From assembly GCF_018324685.1 (NCBI RefSeq), contig NZ_AP023354.1, positions 1,488,001 to 1,552,000 on the forward strand: a stretch of DNA of 64,000 bases, in the 5' to 3' direction. Source of the stretch: Actinocatenispora sera. GTDB taxonomy: Bacteria; Actinomycetota; Actinomycetes; Mycobacteriales; Micromonosporaceae. Below are positions 1-7,494 of the stretch, in pieces. Position numbers and translations under genes: made by a program. The notes under the pieces were generated by a model, which ran no database searches, was not told where the DNA came from, and worked only from the letters and a program-made list of their open reading frames with translations. The number at the start of each line of letters is the position of its first letter. Within the stretch, counting starts at the first letter, position 1.

Positions 1-368
1 TCGCTTGGATCGAGGGAGGCCGGCACACAACCGACGTCACTTTCGTCGACAACGCCGTCGAGGGACTCGTGCTCGGATGGCAGCGCGGCCGACCAGGTCA
101 GGCCTACTTTGTCACGGACCGGCATCGCGTCACTCTCCGTGAGTTCCTGGAGATCCAGTTCGAGATCTATGGTGTCGATGTCGCGATTCCCGACATGGAC
201 GCCGAGACCGCCGCCGGCCAGGTCCCCGTCCCCGCTCGATGGTTCCTCGGGCAGGAGTGCACCCTGCGCACGGACAAGGCCGTAACCGAACTCGGATACA
301 AGCCCGTCGTCGAGCATGCCGCAGGCCTGGACGCTGTCAGGAACTCCGTGGCCGTCGGCCGCGTCTGA
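1..368 (+). CDS. NAD-dependent epimerase/dehydratase, C-terminal part
   Basis: The frame is open from the window edge and ends at TGA 366-368, so only about the last 121 residues are present. The sequence near the edge (DVTFVDNAVEGLVLG) matches the conserved segment of extended short-chain dehydrogenases of the 3-beta-HSD/epimerase type, where the protein lines the substrate pocket. The Rossmann GxxGxxG and YxxxK motifs would lie upstream, outside the window. The rest (LREFLEIQ, then TDKAVTELGYKPVV) fits the family's C-terminal region. The substrate cannot be told. Confidence 0.7.
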   Translation, partial: AWIEGGRHTTDVTFVDNAVEGLVLGWQRGRPGQAYFVTDRHRVTLREFLEIQFEIYGVDVAIPDMDAETAAGQVPVPARWFLGQECTLRTDKAVTELGYKPVVEHAAGLDAVRNSVAVGRV

Positions 369-636
369 CGCGCCCTCGACCTTCAACCGCCGCACACCAC
401 CGTTCTGGCCCGTCCTGGTACGGCAAGGTGCACAAGCAGCGACGTGGCGGAGCGACGCATAGGTCGAAGACCTCGTACATCGATGGCGAGGGAGATCGCG
501 ACGTCCCGCGGGACAGGAATACGTCGTCGGTTGGCGCACAACGGGTGACTGTTCCACTCGATTAAATTCCGGCGATGTGTATCCATCGCCGTGCGTTCAT
601 GACCGCCAGAGCGCGGTCCACCGTTTGGAGATCTTC

Positions 637-1131
637 ATGTTTGAGGCGATAAATTGGCCGGAGGCCATGACTCCTAGTCGATCCCCCATCCACTTCACCA
701 ACGAGCTGGAGGTCGGAGCCTCTCCGGAAACGATATGGTCCCTGCTCGTGGACCCGCGCACCTGGCCCACGTTCTACCCGGGCGTCGGGGATGTTCAGAT
801 TCTTGACGGCCATGACTCGCTGCGCCTCGGAACTCGATTCGAAACCAACCTGGCCGGCCAGGACGTCTTCGCGTCCGTGCAGGAGTTCCAGCCCGTGTCG
901 CGTATCGCCTGGGGCGGTTATCCCAAGGCGTCCGAAGCGTCCAGGGCTTACCACGCCTGGATCATCACCCCCACGCCAAAGGGGAGCCATCTCTGGACCG
1001 AAGAGACGATGCAGGGTCCGCTCTGGATCGAACTGGCGAAGCAGGACCCCGAGGTATTTTGGCGCACGCACGAGAACCTCCTCGCAGCACTCGCCAAGGT
1101 GGCGACCGAGCGTGAAAATCAGGCCGGTTGA
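637..1131 (+). CDS. SRPBCC (START-like) family protein
   Basis: A protein of 164 residues with the START/polyketide-cyclase-like pattern: an N-terminal strand (FTNELEVGASPETIWSLLVDPRTWPTFYPG), a middle GTRFETNLAG strand and a C-terminal helix. Members bind hydrophobic ligands in a helix-grip cavity; no catalytic residues can be assigned. I chose ATG 637 because GGAG lies at 627-630, with good spacing. An ATG at 577 would add 20 unlikely residues. The next gene is a paralogue of the same fold (both have HxWxITPT...TEETxQGP), so the pair looks like a tandem duplication transcribed together. Confidence 0.75.
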   Translation: MFEAINWPEAMTPSRSPIHFTNELEVGASPETIWSLLVDPRTWPTFYPGVGDVQILDGHDSLRLGTRFETNLAGQDVFASVQEFQPVSRIAWGGYPKASEASRAYHAWIITPTPKGSHLWTEETMQGPLWIELAKQDPEVFWRTHENLLAALAKVATERENQAG

Positions 1132-1176
1132 CTCGAAGTGCTCTCAGCGGAACCACCCAGAAAGGAAAGATGGCCG

Positions 1177-1680
1177 ATGTACGACAAGGTGATATGGCCC
1201 GAACAGTACGACCCGAAGTCGTCTGCTCTCTACGCGCTCAATGACATCGACGTGAAGGCGCCACCTGAAGTGGTATGGAAGCTGCTCGTCGATGCCGAGA
1301 ACTGGTCGAGCTATTTCCCTCCCGAAGACCGCGTCAAGATCCTTTCCGGCGGTTCGGAACTGGCTCTGGGGGCCAGGTTCAGCCGAGTGACGGTGGGATT
1401 TCCCATGAGTCTCCACGTGACGGAGTACGAGCCGTTCACCAGGCTTGCGTGGGAGACGACAGTCGACGGCGACGAAACGGGTTCGAGCGCATACCACGGC
1501 TGGGTCATCACGCCTACGGACGATGGCTGTCACGTACTGACCGAGGAAACGCAGCAGGGTCCCTTCTTCGTCGAGGAACTCGGGCGTAGGCATCCCGGTG
1601 CGCTGTACCGCTACCACCAGGACTGGGTCGAGCGGCTCGCCCGTGCCGCGGAGGCGGAAGTGGCAAAGCCCGCGGCCTGA
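1177..1680 (+). CDS. SRPBCC family protein, paralogue of the upstream gene
   Basis: A protein of 167 residues with the same helix-grip fold as the gene ending 45 bases upstream. Shared landmarks are an N-terminal APPEVVWKLLVDAENW stretch, YHGWVITPT, TEETQQGP and a C-terminal helix. ATG 1177 is preceded by an AAAGGAAAG ribosome site at 1161-1169. The two proteins may bind similar small hydrophobic ligands, but nothing nearby names the substrate. The 190 bases after this gene contain nothing I can identify before the convergent MFS gene. Confidence 0.75.
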   Translation: MYDKVIWPEQYDPKSSALYALNDIDVKAPPEVVWKLLVDAENWSSYFPPEDRVKILSGGSELALGARFSRVTVGFPMSLHVTEYEPFTRLAWETTVDGDETGSSAYHGWVITPTDDGCHVLTEETQQGPFFVEELGRRHPGALYRYHQDWVERLARAAEAEVAKPAA

Positions 1681-1870
1681 CCCGCCCGAATGCGTGAGCG
1701 TCGGCGAGGCATCCCACCACCCTTACGCCGCCGCATCGCCGGCGGCGTCAGGGCGTTCCGCAACGGCACACGGGATGGAGAAGGCTGCCGCAGCGGAGGG
1801 CGACAAGAGAGACCAACCTCGAGCGTGCCCGCTGGGCAGGGGTCACCGCGTATGGCGGTGAGGTGGTGTG

Positions 1871-3097
1871 CTAGCGGCTGGTTGGCGTGGTGGTGGCTGC
1901 GGCGATGGTGGCTAGAACGGTGAGGGCGCCGAGGGCGAGGAACACGGCGGGGTAGCCGCCGAGCAGGGTGGCCAGTGCGGCGCCGGCGGCGGGTGCGGTG
2001 GCGGCGGCGAGGGTGGTGGGGGCGGAGAGCAGGCCGTTGAGGCGGCCGTAGTGGCGGGTGCCCCAGCGGTCGGAGATGGCGGTGGCTTGCAGGAGGGTGA
2101 ACACGCCGCGGGCGGTGCCGGCGAGGATGGCGCCGGCGATCAGCAGGGCCGCGGGTCCGGGGATCAGGCCAAGTAGCAGGGTGGTGGCTGCGGCGGCGGC
2201 GAGGATGGCGATGGTGCGGGTGCGCACGCTGCTGTGGGCGACGAGGCGTTGGTAGCCGAGGCGTCCGGCGACTTGGCCGAGTCCGCCGAGGCCCAGTGCC
2301 CAGGCGGCGAGGGTGGGGGTCAGGCCGCGGGCGGTCAACAGCGGGACTTGGTTGACCACGACGGCATAGACGGTGAACGCGGCGAGAGTCAGGACGGCGG
2401 TCAGGGTCAGGAAGGGTCGGCTGCGGGCGATGCGGGTTGGTGAGGTGTCGGCCGGTGCGGGCTGGTGGGGTTCATGGCTGGGTGGGGTTGGCCAGGGCAG
2501 GCGTAGCCCGAACAGGTGGGCGGGGATGGTGATCGCGGCCAGGGCGGCGGCGAGGGTGAGGTAGACGCCGCGCCAGCTGAGGTGGTCGGCGAGGGCGGCG
2601 GTCAGCGGCGCGAACACGGTGGAGGCCAGACCGCCGATGAGGGTGAGGGCGGTGAGGGCCTTGACCCGGTCGGGCCCGTACCAGCGGGTCAGCGCGGCGA
2701 ATGCGGGCGGGTAGAGGGTGCCGGCCATGGCGGCGCCCACGGCGATCCAGGCGGCGAGGAACCAGCCGAGGGTGGGGGCGTAGGCGACGGCGGCGAGGGC
2801 GGGTGCGGCGATCACCGAGGCGGTGGTCATGATCGCGCGGGGGCCGTGTCGGTCCAGCAGGCGGCCCAGCGGGATGCCCAGGGCGGCGGCGACCAGTTGG
2901 CTGATCGACAGGCCGGCGGTGAGTGCGGGTAGTGGCCAGCCGGTGTCGTGGTGGATGTGTGGGGCAAGGACGGGGAAGGCGTAGTAGAGCACTCCCCAGC
3001 TGGTGATTTCGGTGCCGCACAGCACGATCAGCACCTGCCGTAGCCGCCGTGCGGTGAGTGCCGTGGCCGTCGAGGTGGTGGGTTCGGGCTGCGTCAC
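1871..3097 (-). CDS. MFS transporter at the end of the ars operon
   Basis: A protein of 408 residues with about 12 hydrophobic segments and the MFS loop 2-3 signature (GRLLDRHGPRAIM). It is an inner-membrane secondary transporter. It follows the FAD oxidoreductase gene on the same strand by 82 bases and is the last gene of the leftward arsenic operon. MFS proteins such as ArsJ and ArsK export arsenical adducts in other ars clusters, so export of an arsenic species is plausible. Sequence alone does not identify it as either, and no GAPDH gene (the ArsJ partner) is present. Confidence 0.75.
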   Translation of the reverse strand: MTQPEPTTSTATALTARRLRQVLIVLCGTEITSWGVLYYAFPVLAPHIHHDTGWPLPALTAGLSISQLVAAALGIPLGRLLDRHGPRAIMTTASVIAAPALAAVAYAPTLGWFLAAWIAVGAAMAGTLYPPAFAALTRWYGPDRVKALTALTLIGGLASTVFAPLTAALADHLSWRGVYLTLAAALAAITIPAHLFGLRLPWPTPPSHEPHQPAPADTSPTRIARSRPFLTLTAVLTLAAFTVYAVVVNQVPLLTARGLTPTLAAWALGLGGLGQVAGRLGYQRLVAHSSVRTRTIAILAAAAATTLLLGLIPGPAALLIAGAILAGTARGVFTLLQATAISDRWGTRHYGRLNGLLSAPTTLAAATAPAAGAALATLLGGYPAVFLALGALTVLATIAAATTTPTSR

Positions 3098-3179
3098 GGG
3101 CTCCTGCCTTCGGTGGGATCGGCGGCGCGAACCGCCCGGCCTCGCCCCGTGCCGGGGCGGGGCCGGTAACGCCGGCGGG

Positions 3180-4505
3180 TCAGGGGCGCAGGGTCGGTAG
3201 CGCGATCAGTTCGGGTTCGCTGGTCGTGCAGCAGCCGCCGGTGGCGGTGGGGTCGTCGAACACACCGGAGCCGCCGCAGACTCCGGTGTCGGGCAGGGTC
3301 AGCTCGACGCGGTGGGCGGCGTCGTGGTCGCCGGCGAGGGCGGCGACGATGCTGCGGACCTGTTCGTAGCCGGTGAGAGCGAGGAAGGTGGGTGCGCGGC
3401 CGTAGGACTTCATTCCGGCCAGGTAGAAGTCGGGTTCGGGGTGGGCCAGTTCGGCCACGCCGTGGGGGTAGACGGTGCCGCAGGAGTGCACGTTGGGATC
3501 GATCAGCGGTGCCAGCGCGGTCGGTGCCTGCAGGGTGGGGTCGACGCCGAGGCGGATCTCGGACAGCAGCCGGTGGTCGGGGCGGAAGCCGGTGACCGCG
3601 ACGATCTGGTCGACCTGCTCGATGCGGCGCCCGTCGTCGGCGACCACGGCCCATCGGCGGTCGCCAGCCGGGTCGAGGCGGTCGGTACGGAAGCCGGTGA
3701 CGGTGGTGATGTGCCCGGCCTGTACGGCGGCTTGCGCGCGTTGGCCGAGCGCGCCGCGGGCGGCCAGCTCATCGGCTGCGCCGCCGCCGAACACTGCGCC
3801 GGTCTGGCCGCGGCGCAGCAGCCAGCTGATCCGGGTGCCGGGGGCTGTGGCGGCCAGTTCGGCCAGGCCGACCAGGGCGGTCAGGGCGGAGTGGCCGCTG
3901 CCGGCGACCGCGGTGTGGCGGCCGGCGTAGCGGGCGGCGACGGCCGGGTCGGTCAGGTCGGGGATGCGGTAGCTGATCGCTTCGGCGGCGTCGGTTTCGC
4001 CGGCGGCGGGCAGCCCGTCGGCGCCCAGCGGGTTCGGACTCTGCCAGGTGCCGGAGGCGTCGATGACCGCCCGCGCGAGTATCCGACCTTCGCGGCCACC
4101 CGCCTCGCGGGTGTGCACGACGAACGGGGTGGTGTCGCGGCCGGCGTCGACGACACGGTCGCGGCCCTGCCGTGACACCCCGATCACGCGGGTGCCGAAC
4201 CGCACCGTGTCGCCCAGCGTGTCGGCCAGCGGCTGCAGGTACGCGTTGGCCCAGTCGGCCCCGGTCGGGTAGGCGTCACCGGCTGGCGCCTGCCAGCCGG
4301 TGGGTTGCAGCGCGCGGGCGGCGGCCGGGTCGACCAGCTGGCTCCACGGCGAGAACAGCCGGACGTGCCCCCAGCGGTGCACCGCGGCCCCGGCGCGCTC
4401 GCCGGCCTCCAGTACCAGGGCGGGCAGTCCGCGTTCGGTCAGGTGTGCGGCGGCGGCCAGCCCGATCGGGCCGGCGCCGATGACAACCACAGGTGACTCG
4501 ATCAC
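3180..4505 (-). CDS. FAD-dependent oxidoreductase with Cys-rich tail, in ars operon
   Basis: A protein of 441 residues. The dinucleotide motif GAGPIG is at about residues 10-15 and a second AGSGHSA motif lies near the middle, as in flavin-containing monooxygenase/thioredoxin-reductase-like proteins. An ATG-like motif (AVTGFRPDH) precedes the last third. The C-terminus carries an unusual cysteine tail, with one Cys near 410 and a Cys-Cys pair at about 425-426. GTG 4505 is preceded by AGGAGG at about 4513-4518. It sits between the acetyltransferase remnant and the MFS gene. A redox role on an arsenical is inferred from context; the Cys pair could bind As(III). Confidence 0.75.
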   Translation of the reverse strand: MIESPVVVIGAGPIGLAAAAHLTERGLPALVLEAGERAGAAVHRWGHVRLFSPWSQLVDPAAARALQPTGWQAPAGDAYPTGADWANAYLQPLADTLGDTVRFGTRVIGVSRQGRDRVVDAGRDTTPFVVHTREAGGREGRILARAVIDASGTWQSPNPLGADGLPAAGETDAAEAISYRIPDLTDPAVAARYAGRHTAVAGSGHSALTALVGLAELAATAPGTRISWLLRRGQTGAVFGGGAADELAARGALGQRAQAAVQAGHITTVTGFRTDRLDPAGDRRWAVVADDGRRIEQVDQIVAVTGFRPDHRLLSEIRLGVDPTLQAPTALAPLIDPNVHSCGTVYPHGVAELAHPEPDFYLAGMKSYGRAPTFLALTGYEQVRSIVAALAGDHDAAHRVELTLPDTGVCGGSGVFDDPTATGGCCTTSEPELIALPTLRP

Positions 4506-4521
4506 GAAATCCTCCTACTGT

Positions 4522-4537
4522 TTCGATGTTCATCAAT
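4522..4537. promoter_or_regulatory. Imperfect inverted repeat, possible ArsR operator
   Basis: TTCGATG-TT-CATCAAT is a near-palindrome just upstream of the FAD oxidoreductase ribosome site, in an AT-richer patch. Its GATG/CATC halves resemble the outer arms of the operator at 5286-5310. It may give the last two genes an internal ArsR-controlled promoter. Confidence 0.35.
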
Positions 4538-4578
4538 ACAAAAGGGTGGCGTTTTCCTTGTAGTGCAAGGCAATGCGG

Positions 4579-4944
4579 TCAGGTGATGGTCGGGCTGCGG
4601 CGCTCCAGCAGCAGCGTGTCGCGCCAGCGGTCGTGGTGGCGGGCGATGCGTTCGCGCACCCCGATGGTGCGAAAGCCGCAGGCGGCGTGCAGGGCGAGGC
4701 TGGCGGTGTTGTCCGGGAAGATCGACACCGCACTCACCGCCACCCACCCGACCACCTCGCCGGCGGCGAGCGCGACATGGCGGTGCTCGGGCAGATGGGT
4801 GGCGTCGAACCGGTCCCAGTCGGGGGCGGTGGTTTCGAAGCTGGCCTGCCCGGTGTCCAGGCCGGCCTGGTAGATGGCGAGGACCGGTTCGGCGTCGGCA
4901 CCGACCATCGGCCGTACCGTCACCGCGCGCGCGTCGGTCAGCAT
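4579..4944 (-). pseudogene. ArsN-like GNAT acetyltransferase with motif A deleted
   Basis: A protein of 121 residues whose two ends match GNAT acetyltransferases of the ArsN/phosphinothricin-acetyltransferase type: the N-terminus VRPM..ADAEPVLAIYQAG..TGQASFET and the C-terminus DNTASLALHAACGFRTIGV. ArsN1 inactivates arsinothricin by N-acetylation. Between VAVSAVS and IFPDN, at about 4731, roughly 40 residues are missing. In the family this segment holds the strand with HSVYV and the acetyl-CoA loop QxxGxG/A. The deletion is in frame, so a shortened protein may be made but should not bind acetyl-CoA. ATG 4944 overlaps the arsR stop by 7 bases. Confidence 0.75.
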
Positions 4945-5288
4945 CGGGGTTGCTGTGGGTTGGGGGCGGGCCGGCCCATCACCACGTCCGCGGCGGTGGG
5001 GAAGCACTCGATGCACGCCTCGTTGACCCGGTAGTGCCGCGAGGTGCCGACTGCCTCGACCAGCACGAACCGCACCCGGGCGAGCACGGCGAGATGCTGC
5101 GAGACCGTCGACTGTGCCACGCCGACCTCGGCCACGACGGCCCCGACGCTCATCGGCTCCCGACGTCGAGCCAGCAACTCCAGGATCTGGATGCGGGTCG
5201 GGTCGGACAGCGCCTTGAACCATCTCGCGTACTGCTCGGCGCTCGCCCGATCCAACAACCCGCCCACGGTGTCACTCTCACCATTCAT
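4938..5288 (-). CDS. arsR: ArsR/SmtB-family repressor of the leftward ars operon
   Basis: A winged-helix repressor of 116 residues (FKALSDPTRIQILELLA, then VAQSTVSQHLAVL as recognition helix). It lacks the classical CxC in helix 3. Instead CIEC lies near the C-terminus (VNEACIECFPTAADVV) with a terminal Cys, an arrangement like other ArsR proteins with C-terminal As(III) sites. ATG 5288 is preferred because family members have short N-termini and the operator palindrome covers this codon. An in-frame ATG at 5336 overlaps the peptidase stop as ATGA and would add 16 residues, so coupled read-through translation is the alternative. Confidence 0.85.
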   Translation of the reverse strand: MNGESDTVGGLLDRASAEQYARWFKALSDPTRIQILELLARRREPMSVGAVVAEVGVAQSTVSQHLAVLARVRFVLVEAVGTSRHYRVNEACIECFPTAADVVMGRPAPNPQQPRC

Positions 5289-5310
5289 CGTTAATCGACG
5301 ATAGACGATG
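5286..5310. promoter_or_regulatory. 25-bp inverted repeat over the arsR start codon
   Basis: Arms CATCGTTAATCG and CGATAGACGATG around a central A pair at 10 of 12 positions. The site covers the ATG at 5288-5286 and lies just after the M28 peptidase stop. It is a good candidate ArsR operator that could let arsR and the downstream genes be transcribed from within the operon. Confidence 0.55.
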
Positions 5311-5332
5311 AAGGGGTCGGTGGCCAGCGTGT

Positions 5333-6535
5333 TCATCGGCGTGTCCGGTCCGCGAGAATCCGCACGGTGGCGGTGACCAGGCGGGTGGCGGCCAGCAGGG
5401 TGTCCGGTTCGACCCGGTCGGGGGTTTCGGCAGGGGTCTGGTAGCCGGGCATGCCCATGCCGACCCCGGCCGCGGGTAGCCCGGCGGCGGCGTAGCGGCG
5501 GTTGTCGGAGGCCATCGGCCCCGCCCGCAGCGCCGTCCCCACCGTGCGGCCGGCCGTATCGAGGGCGTCGAGCAGCTCGTCGGCGGCCCCGCCGGCCTCG
5601 ATGGTGGCGGCCCCGTCGAGGTGGGCGGCGCCGTCGACGTTGAGCACCACCGTGCCCGAGGTCAGACCGCCGGCACGGGTGAGCTGGGTGGCGTGGTGGG
5701 CCGAGCCGAGCGCGCCGGCCTCCTCGGCGTCCAGCAGCGCGACCGCGAGCCCCACGCCGGCCGGCAGGCTGCCGGCGAGATGGCGGGCGGCTTCGAGGAC
5801 GACGGCGACGCCGGAGGCGTTGTCGGCGGCGGCCGGTAGCCGCTGCTGCGGGTCGTCGCCGACCCCGTCGTAGTGCGCGGTCAGCAGGATCGACCGGCCG
5901 CCGGGCGGCGCCTCGCGCAGCACACCGTGCACGTTGGTGCCGGTCGTGGCCACCACCCGAACCGGGATGCGCCCGGTCATCGGGGCCGGGTCGTCGCCCG
6001 CGGTGGCCAGCGTCGCGTGCAAGACGGTGTGCAGGCTGACCACCGGCAGCGGGAGCGGTGTGGGGCCGGTGATCATCTTCGGCATCCAGCCCGCCTCGTC
6101 GACCCCACGCGGCACCAGGATCCCGATCGCCTTCTCGGCGGCGGCCCGCGCCACCGACGCGGCATCCAGCACGGGCAGCAGAATCCACCGGCCACGCCAG
6201 TGGCCGGCCTGCGCCGTGACCACCGGGCCGGCCGCCCCGTCAGGGAGCCCGGCCGAGGCCCCGTGCTCGGCCCAGTCACGCCGATGGGCCAGGGCTCGGC
6301 CCTGGTAGATGAGGGTGGGGGTGTCGGTCAACTCCCGCACCCCGGCGACCGGGAACGCCTCGACTCGCGTGGCCGCTCCCGCCGCGCGCAGCTGAGCGGC
6401 CAGCCACTGGCCCGCGGCCCGGCCGCCGGACGTGCCGACCCGGCGGCCGGTGAACCGGTCGCCGGCCAGCGCCGCCACCGTGTCCACCAGCCGCCGGGTC
6501 GCGCCCGCCTGCCGCGTCGCGGCGGGTGTGCTCAT
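5333..6535 (-). CDS. M28-family zinc aminopeptidase-like protein in ars operon
   Basis: A protein of 400 residues with the M28 metal-ligand series: H221/D223 in AHYDGVG, D238 in AADNASG, E271-E272 in LLDAEEAG and D301 in NVDGA. The usual last ligand, a histidine in YHTxxDT, is Gln366 here (GYQTPAE), which may alter the second metal site. No signal peptide is seen, so a cytoplasmic peptidase is expected. ATG 6535 overlaps the stop of the Cys-pair protein as ATGA, showing translational coupling. The open frame upstream of 6535 is a GC artefact. The substrate could be Cys-rich peptides or thiol-arsenic conjugates; this is inference. Confidence 0.8.
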   Translation of the reverse strand: MSTPAATRQAGATRRLVDTVAALAGDRFTGRRVGTSGGRAAGQWLAAQLRAAGAATRVEAFPVAGVRELTDTPTLIYQGRALAHRRDWAEHGASAGLPDGAAGPVVTAQAGHWRGRWILLPVLDAASVARAAAEKAIGILVPRGVDEAGWMPKMITGPTPLPLPVVSLHTVLHATLATAGDDPAPMTGRIPVRVVATTGTNVHGVLREAPPGGRSILLTAHYDGVGDDPQQRLPAAADNASGVAVVLEAARHLAGSLPAGVGLAVALLDAEEAGALGSAHHATQLTRAGGLTSGTVVLNVDGAAHLDGAATIEAGGAADELLDALDTAGRTVGTALRAGPMASDNRRYAAAGLPAAGVGMGMPGYQTPAETPDRVEPDTLLAATRLVTATVRILADRTRR

Positions 6536-6765
6536 CCGCAGCACCCGGCCCCGGACTCGACCACGTTCTGCGTGGCCACCGGTGCGGTGGCCGCCGGCGT
6601 GCAGCAGCTGCCCGATGTCTGACTCGGCGCGGTCCCGCAGCAGCCGCCCGCCGCATCGCTGGTCGCTGCCGGGGCCGGGCCGCCGCAACACCCGCCACCC
6701 GCCGGCGGCGCGTACGCCTGCGCCGGATCGCCAATGAACCCACCCTGCGTTGCCGTGTCTGTCAT
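6532..6765 (-). CDS. 77-aa protein with four vicinal Cys-Cys pairs
   Basis: A small Gly/Ala/Pro/Thr-rich protein with CC at residues 26-27, 42-43, 54-55 and 75-76, each flanked by glycine or small residues, and no other cysteines. The low-complexity composition suggests little fixed structure without metal. Vicinal Cys pairs bind As(III) in ArsD and in several ArsR proteins, so an arsenic-binding chaperone or metallothionein-like buffer is likely by inference. A strong GAGGAG ribosome site precedes ATG 6765, and the stop overlaps the peptidase start as ATGA. I recognise no named family. It is the best candidate in the window for a new function. Confidence 0.75.
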   Translation of the reverse strand: MTDTATQGGFIGDPAQAYAPPAGGGCCGGPAPAATSDAAGGCCGTAPSQTSGSCCTPAATAPVATQNVVESGAGCCG

Positions 6766-6867
6766 GACCGTCTCCTCTCGTTGCTGCCTGGTCGCTGTTG
6801 TCTGCTTGGTCCCGACGGGGGTTGCTCTCGCGCTGCCTGCGGCCGGTGGGCCACGGCGGACTGCCGG

Positions 6868-7008
6868 CTACGGCCGACCCCACCGCAGACCCAGCGCCTG
6901 GTCACGAATCCGGTCGAGCCGGACCGCGGACCGACACTGCCCCGAGCAGGCGTTCCCGCAGCGCTCGCAGTAGGTCACCGACCGGCGGCGACCGAACAGT
7001 CGCACCAT
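6868..7008 (-). CDS. 46-aa Cys4 mini-protein, first gene of the ars operon
   Basis: The protein starts MVRLFGRRR and has a compact cluster YCERCGNACSGQCRS (spacing CxxCx3Cx3C) followed by a basic amphipathic tail. Four cysteines in 11 residues suggest a bound zinc or other thiophilic metal. AAGGAG stands upstream of ATG 7008, giving a normal ribosome site. It lies 46 bases from the operator at 7054-7081 and 102 bases before the Cys-pair gene, so it would be the promoter-proximal gene of the leftward operon. No function is known to me. Confidence 0.55.
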   Translation of the reverse strand: MVRLFGRRRSVTYCERCGNACSGQCRSAVRLDRIRDQALGLRWGRP

Positions 7009-7053
7009 CACGACTCCTTGAATAGACGCTTGTCGAACCAGAAGCTTGCCTCG

Positions 7054-7081
7054 TTCTTCGATAACTGTCAAGATAGAAGAA
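7054..7081. promoter_or_regulatory. Bidirectional ArsR operator, TTCTTCGAT-N10-ATAGAAGAA
   Basis: The 9-bp arms match at 8 of 9 positions, and the right arm runs into the A of the arsR ATG at 7081. TTGCCT (7046-7051) and CAAGAT (7069-7074) at 17-bp spacing could serve as -35/-10 with transcription starting at the ATG. The site lies between two divergent units and probably controls both. Confidence 0.6.
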
Positions 7082-7452
7082 TGTCGAAGCAACTCCCGGT
7101 GTTGACCACCGACGCCGCCGGCTGCTGCGCGCCGCTGGCGCAGATGCCGCTGCCGGCCGAGCACGCCGCCCGGTTGGCCAAGGCGTACAAGGCGTTGGGT
7201 GATCCGGTGCGCCTGCAGTTGCTGTCGCTGATCGCCTCGCACCCGGGTGGTGAGGCGTGCGTGTGTGACATCACCGCGCCGTTCGAGTTGACCGGTCCGA
7301 CGATCTCCCACCACCTCAAGGTGCTGCGCGAGGCCGGGCTGATCGCCGGCGAGCGGCGCGGCACCTGGGTGTACTACCGGCCGGTGCGTGAGGCCATCAC
7401 CGAGCTGTCCACCTTGCTGGTGGTGCCCCAGGCCACCGCCACCGTCTCCTGA
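7081..7452 (+). CDS. arsR: ArsR-family arsenic-responsive repressor
   Basis: A winged-helix repressor of 123 residues (KALGDPVRLQLLSLIA; recognition helix TGPTISHHLKVL). It carries Cys15-Cys16 near the N-terminus and a CVC motif at 60-62. The N-terminal pair is at the same position as in Corynebacterium glutamicum ArsR, whose As(III) site uses Cys15, Cys16 and Cys55, and CxC is the classical helix-3 site. So it could bind As(III) with three or more thiols. No good ribosome site precedes ATG 7081, and the operator reaches the start codon, so a leaderless transcript is likely. It is divergent from the Cys4 gene and is followed by convergent arsO. Confidence 0.9.
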   Translation: MSKQLPVLTTDAAGCCAPLAQMPLPAEHAARLAKAYKALGDPVRLQLLSLIASHPGGEACVCDITAPFELTGPTISHHLKVLREAGLIAGERRGTWVYYRPVREAITELSTLLVVPQATATVS

Positions 7453-7494
7453 CCGTCTGCGGGAGCACCATCGGCAGGTCGGCGCATGCGGTGG

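Noticed and set aside
637-1680. Polyketide cyclase genes of a biosynthetic cluster
   Set aside because: The SRPBCC fold is shared by many unrelated proteins and no polyketide synthase is in the window.
1871-3097. ArsJ-type transporter of arsenylated phosphoglycerate
   Set aside because: ArsJ is normally adjacent to a GAPDH gene, which is missing, and no specific motif was recognised.
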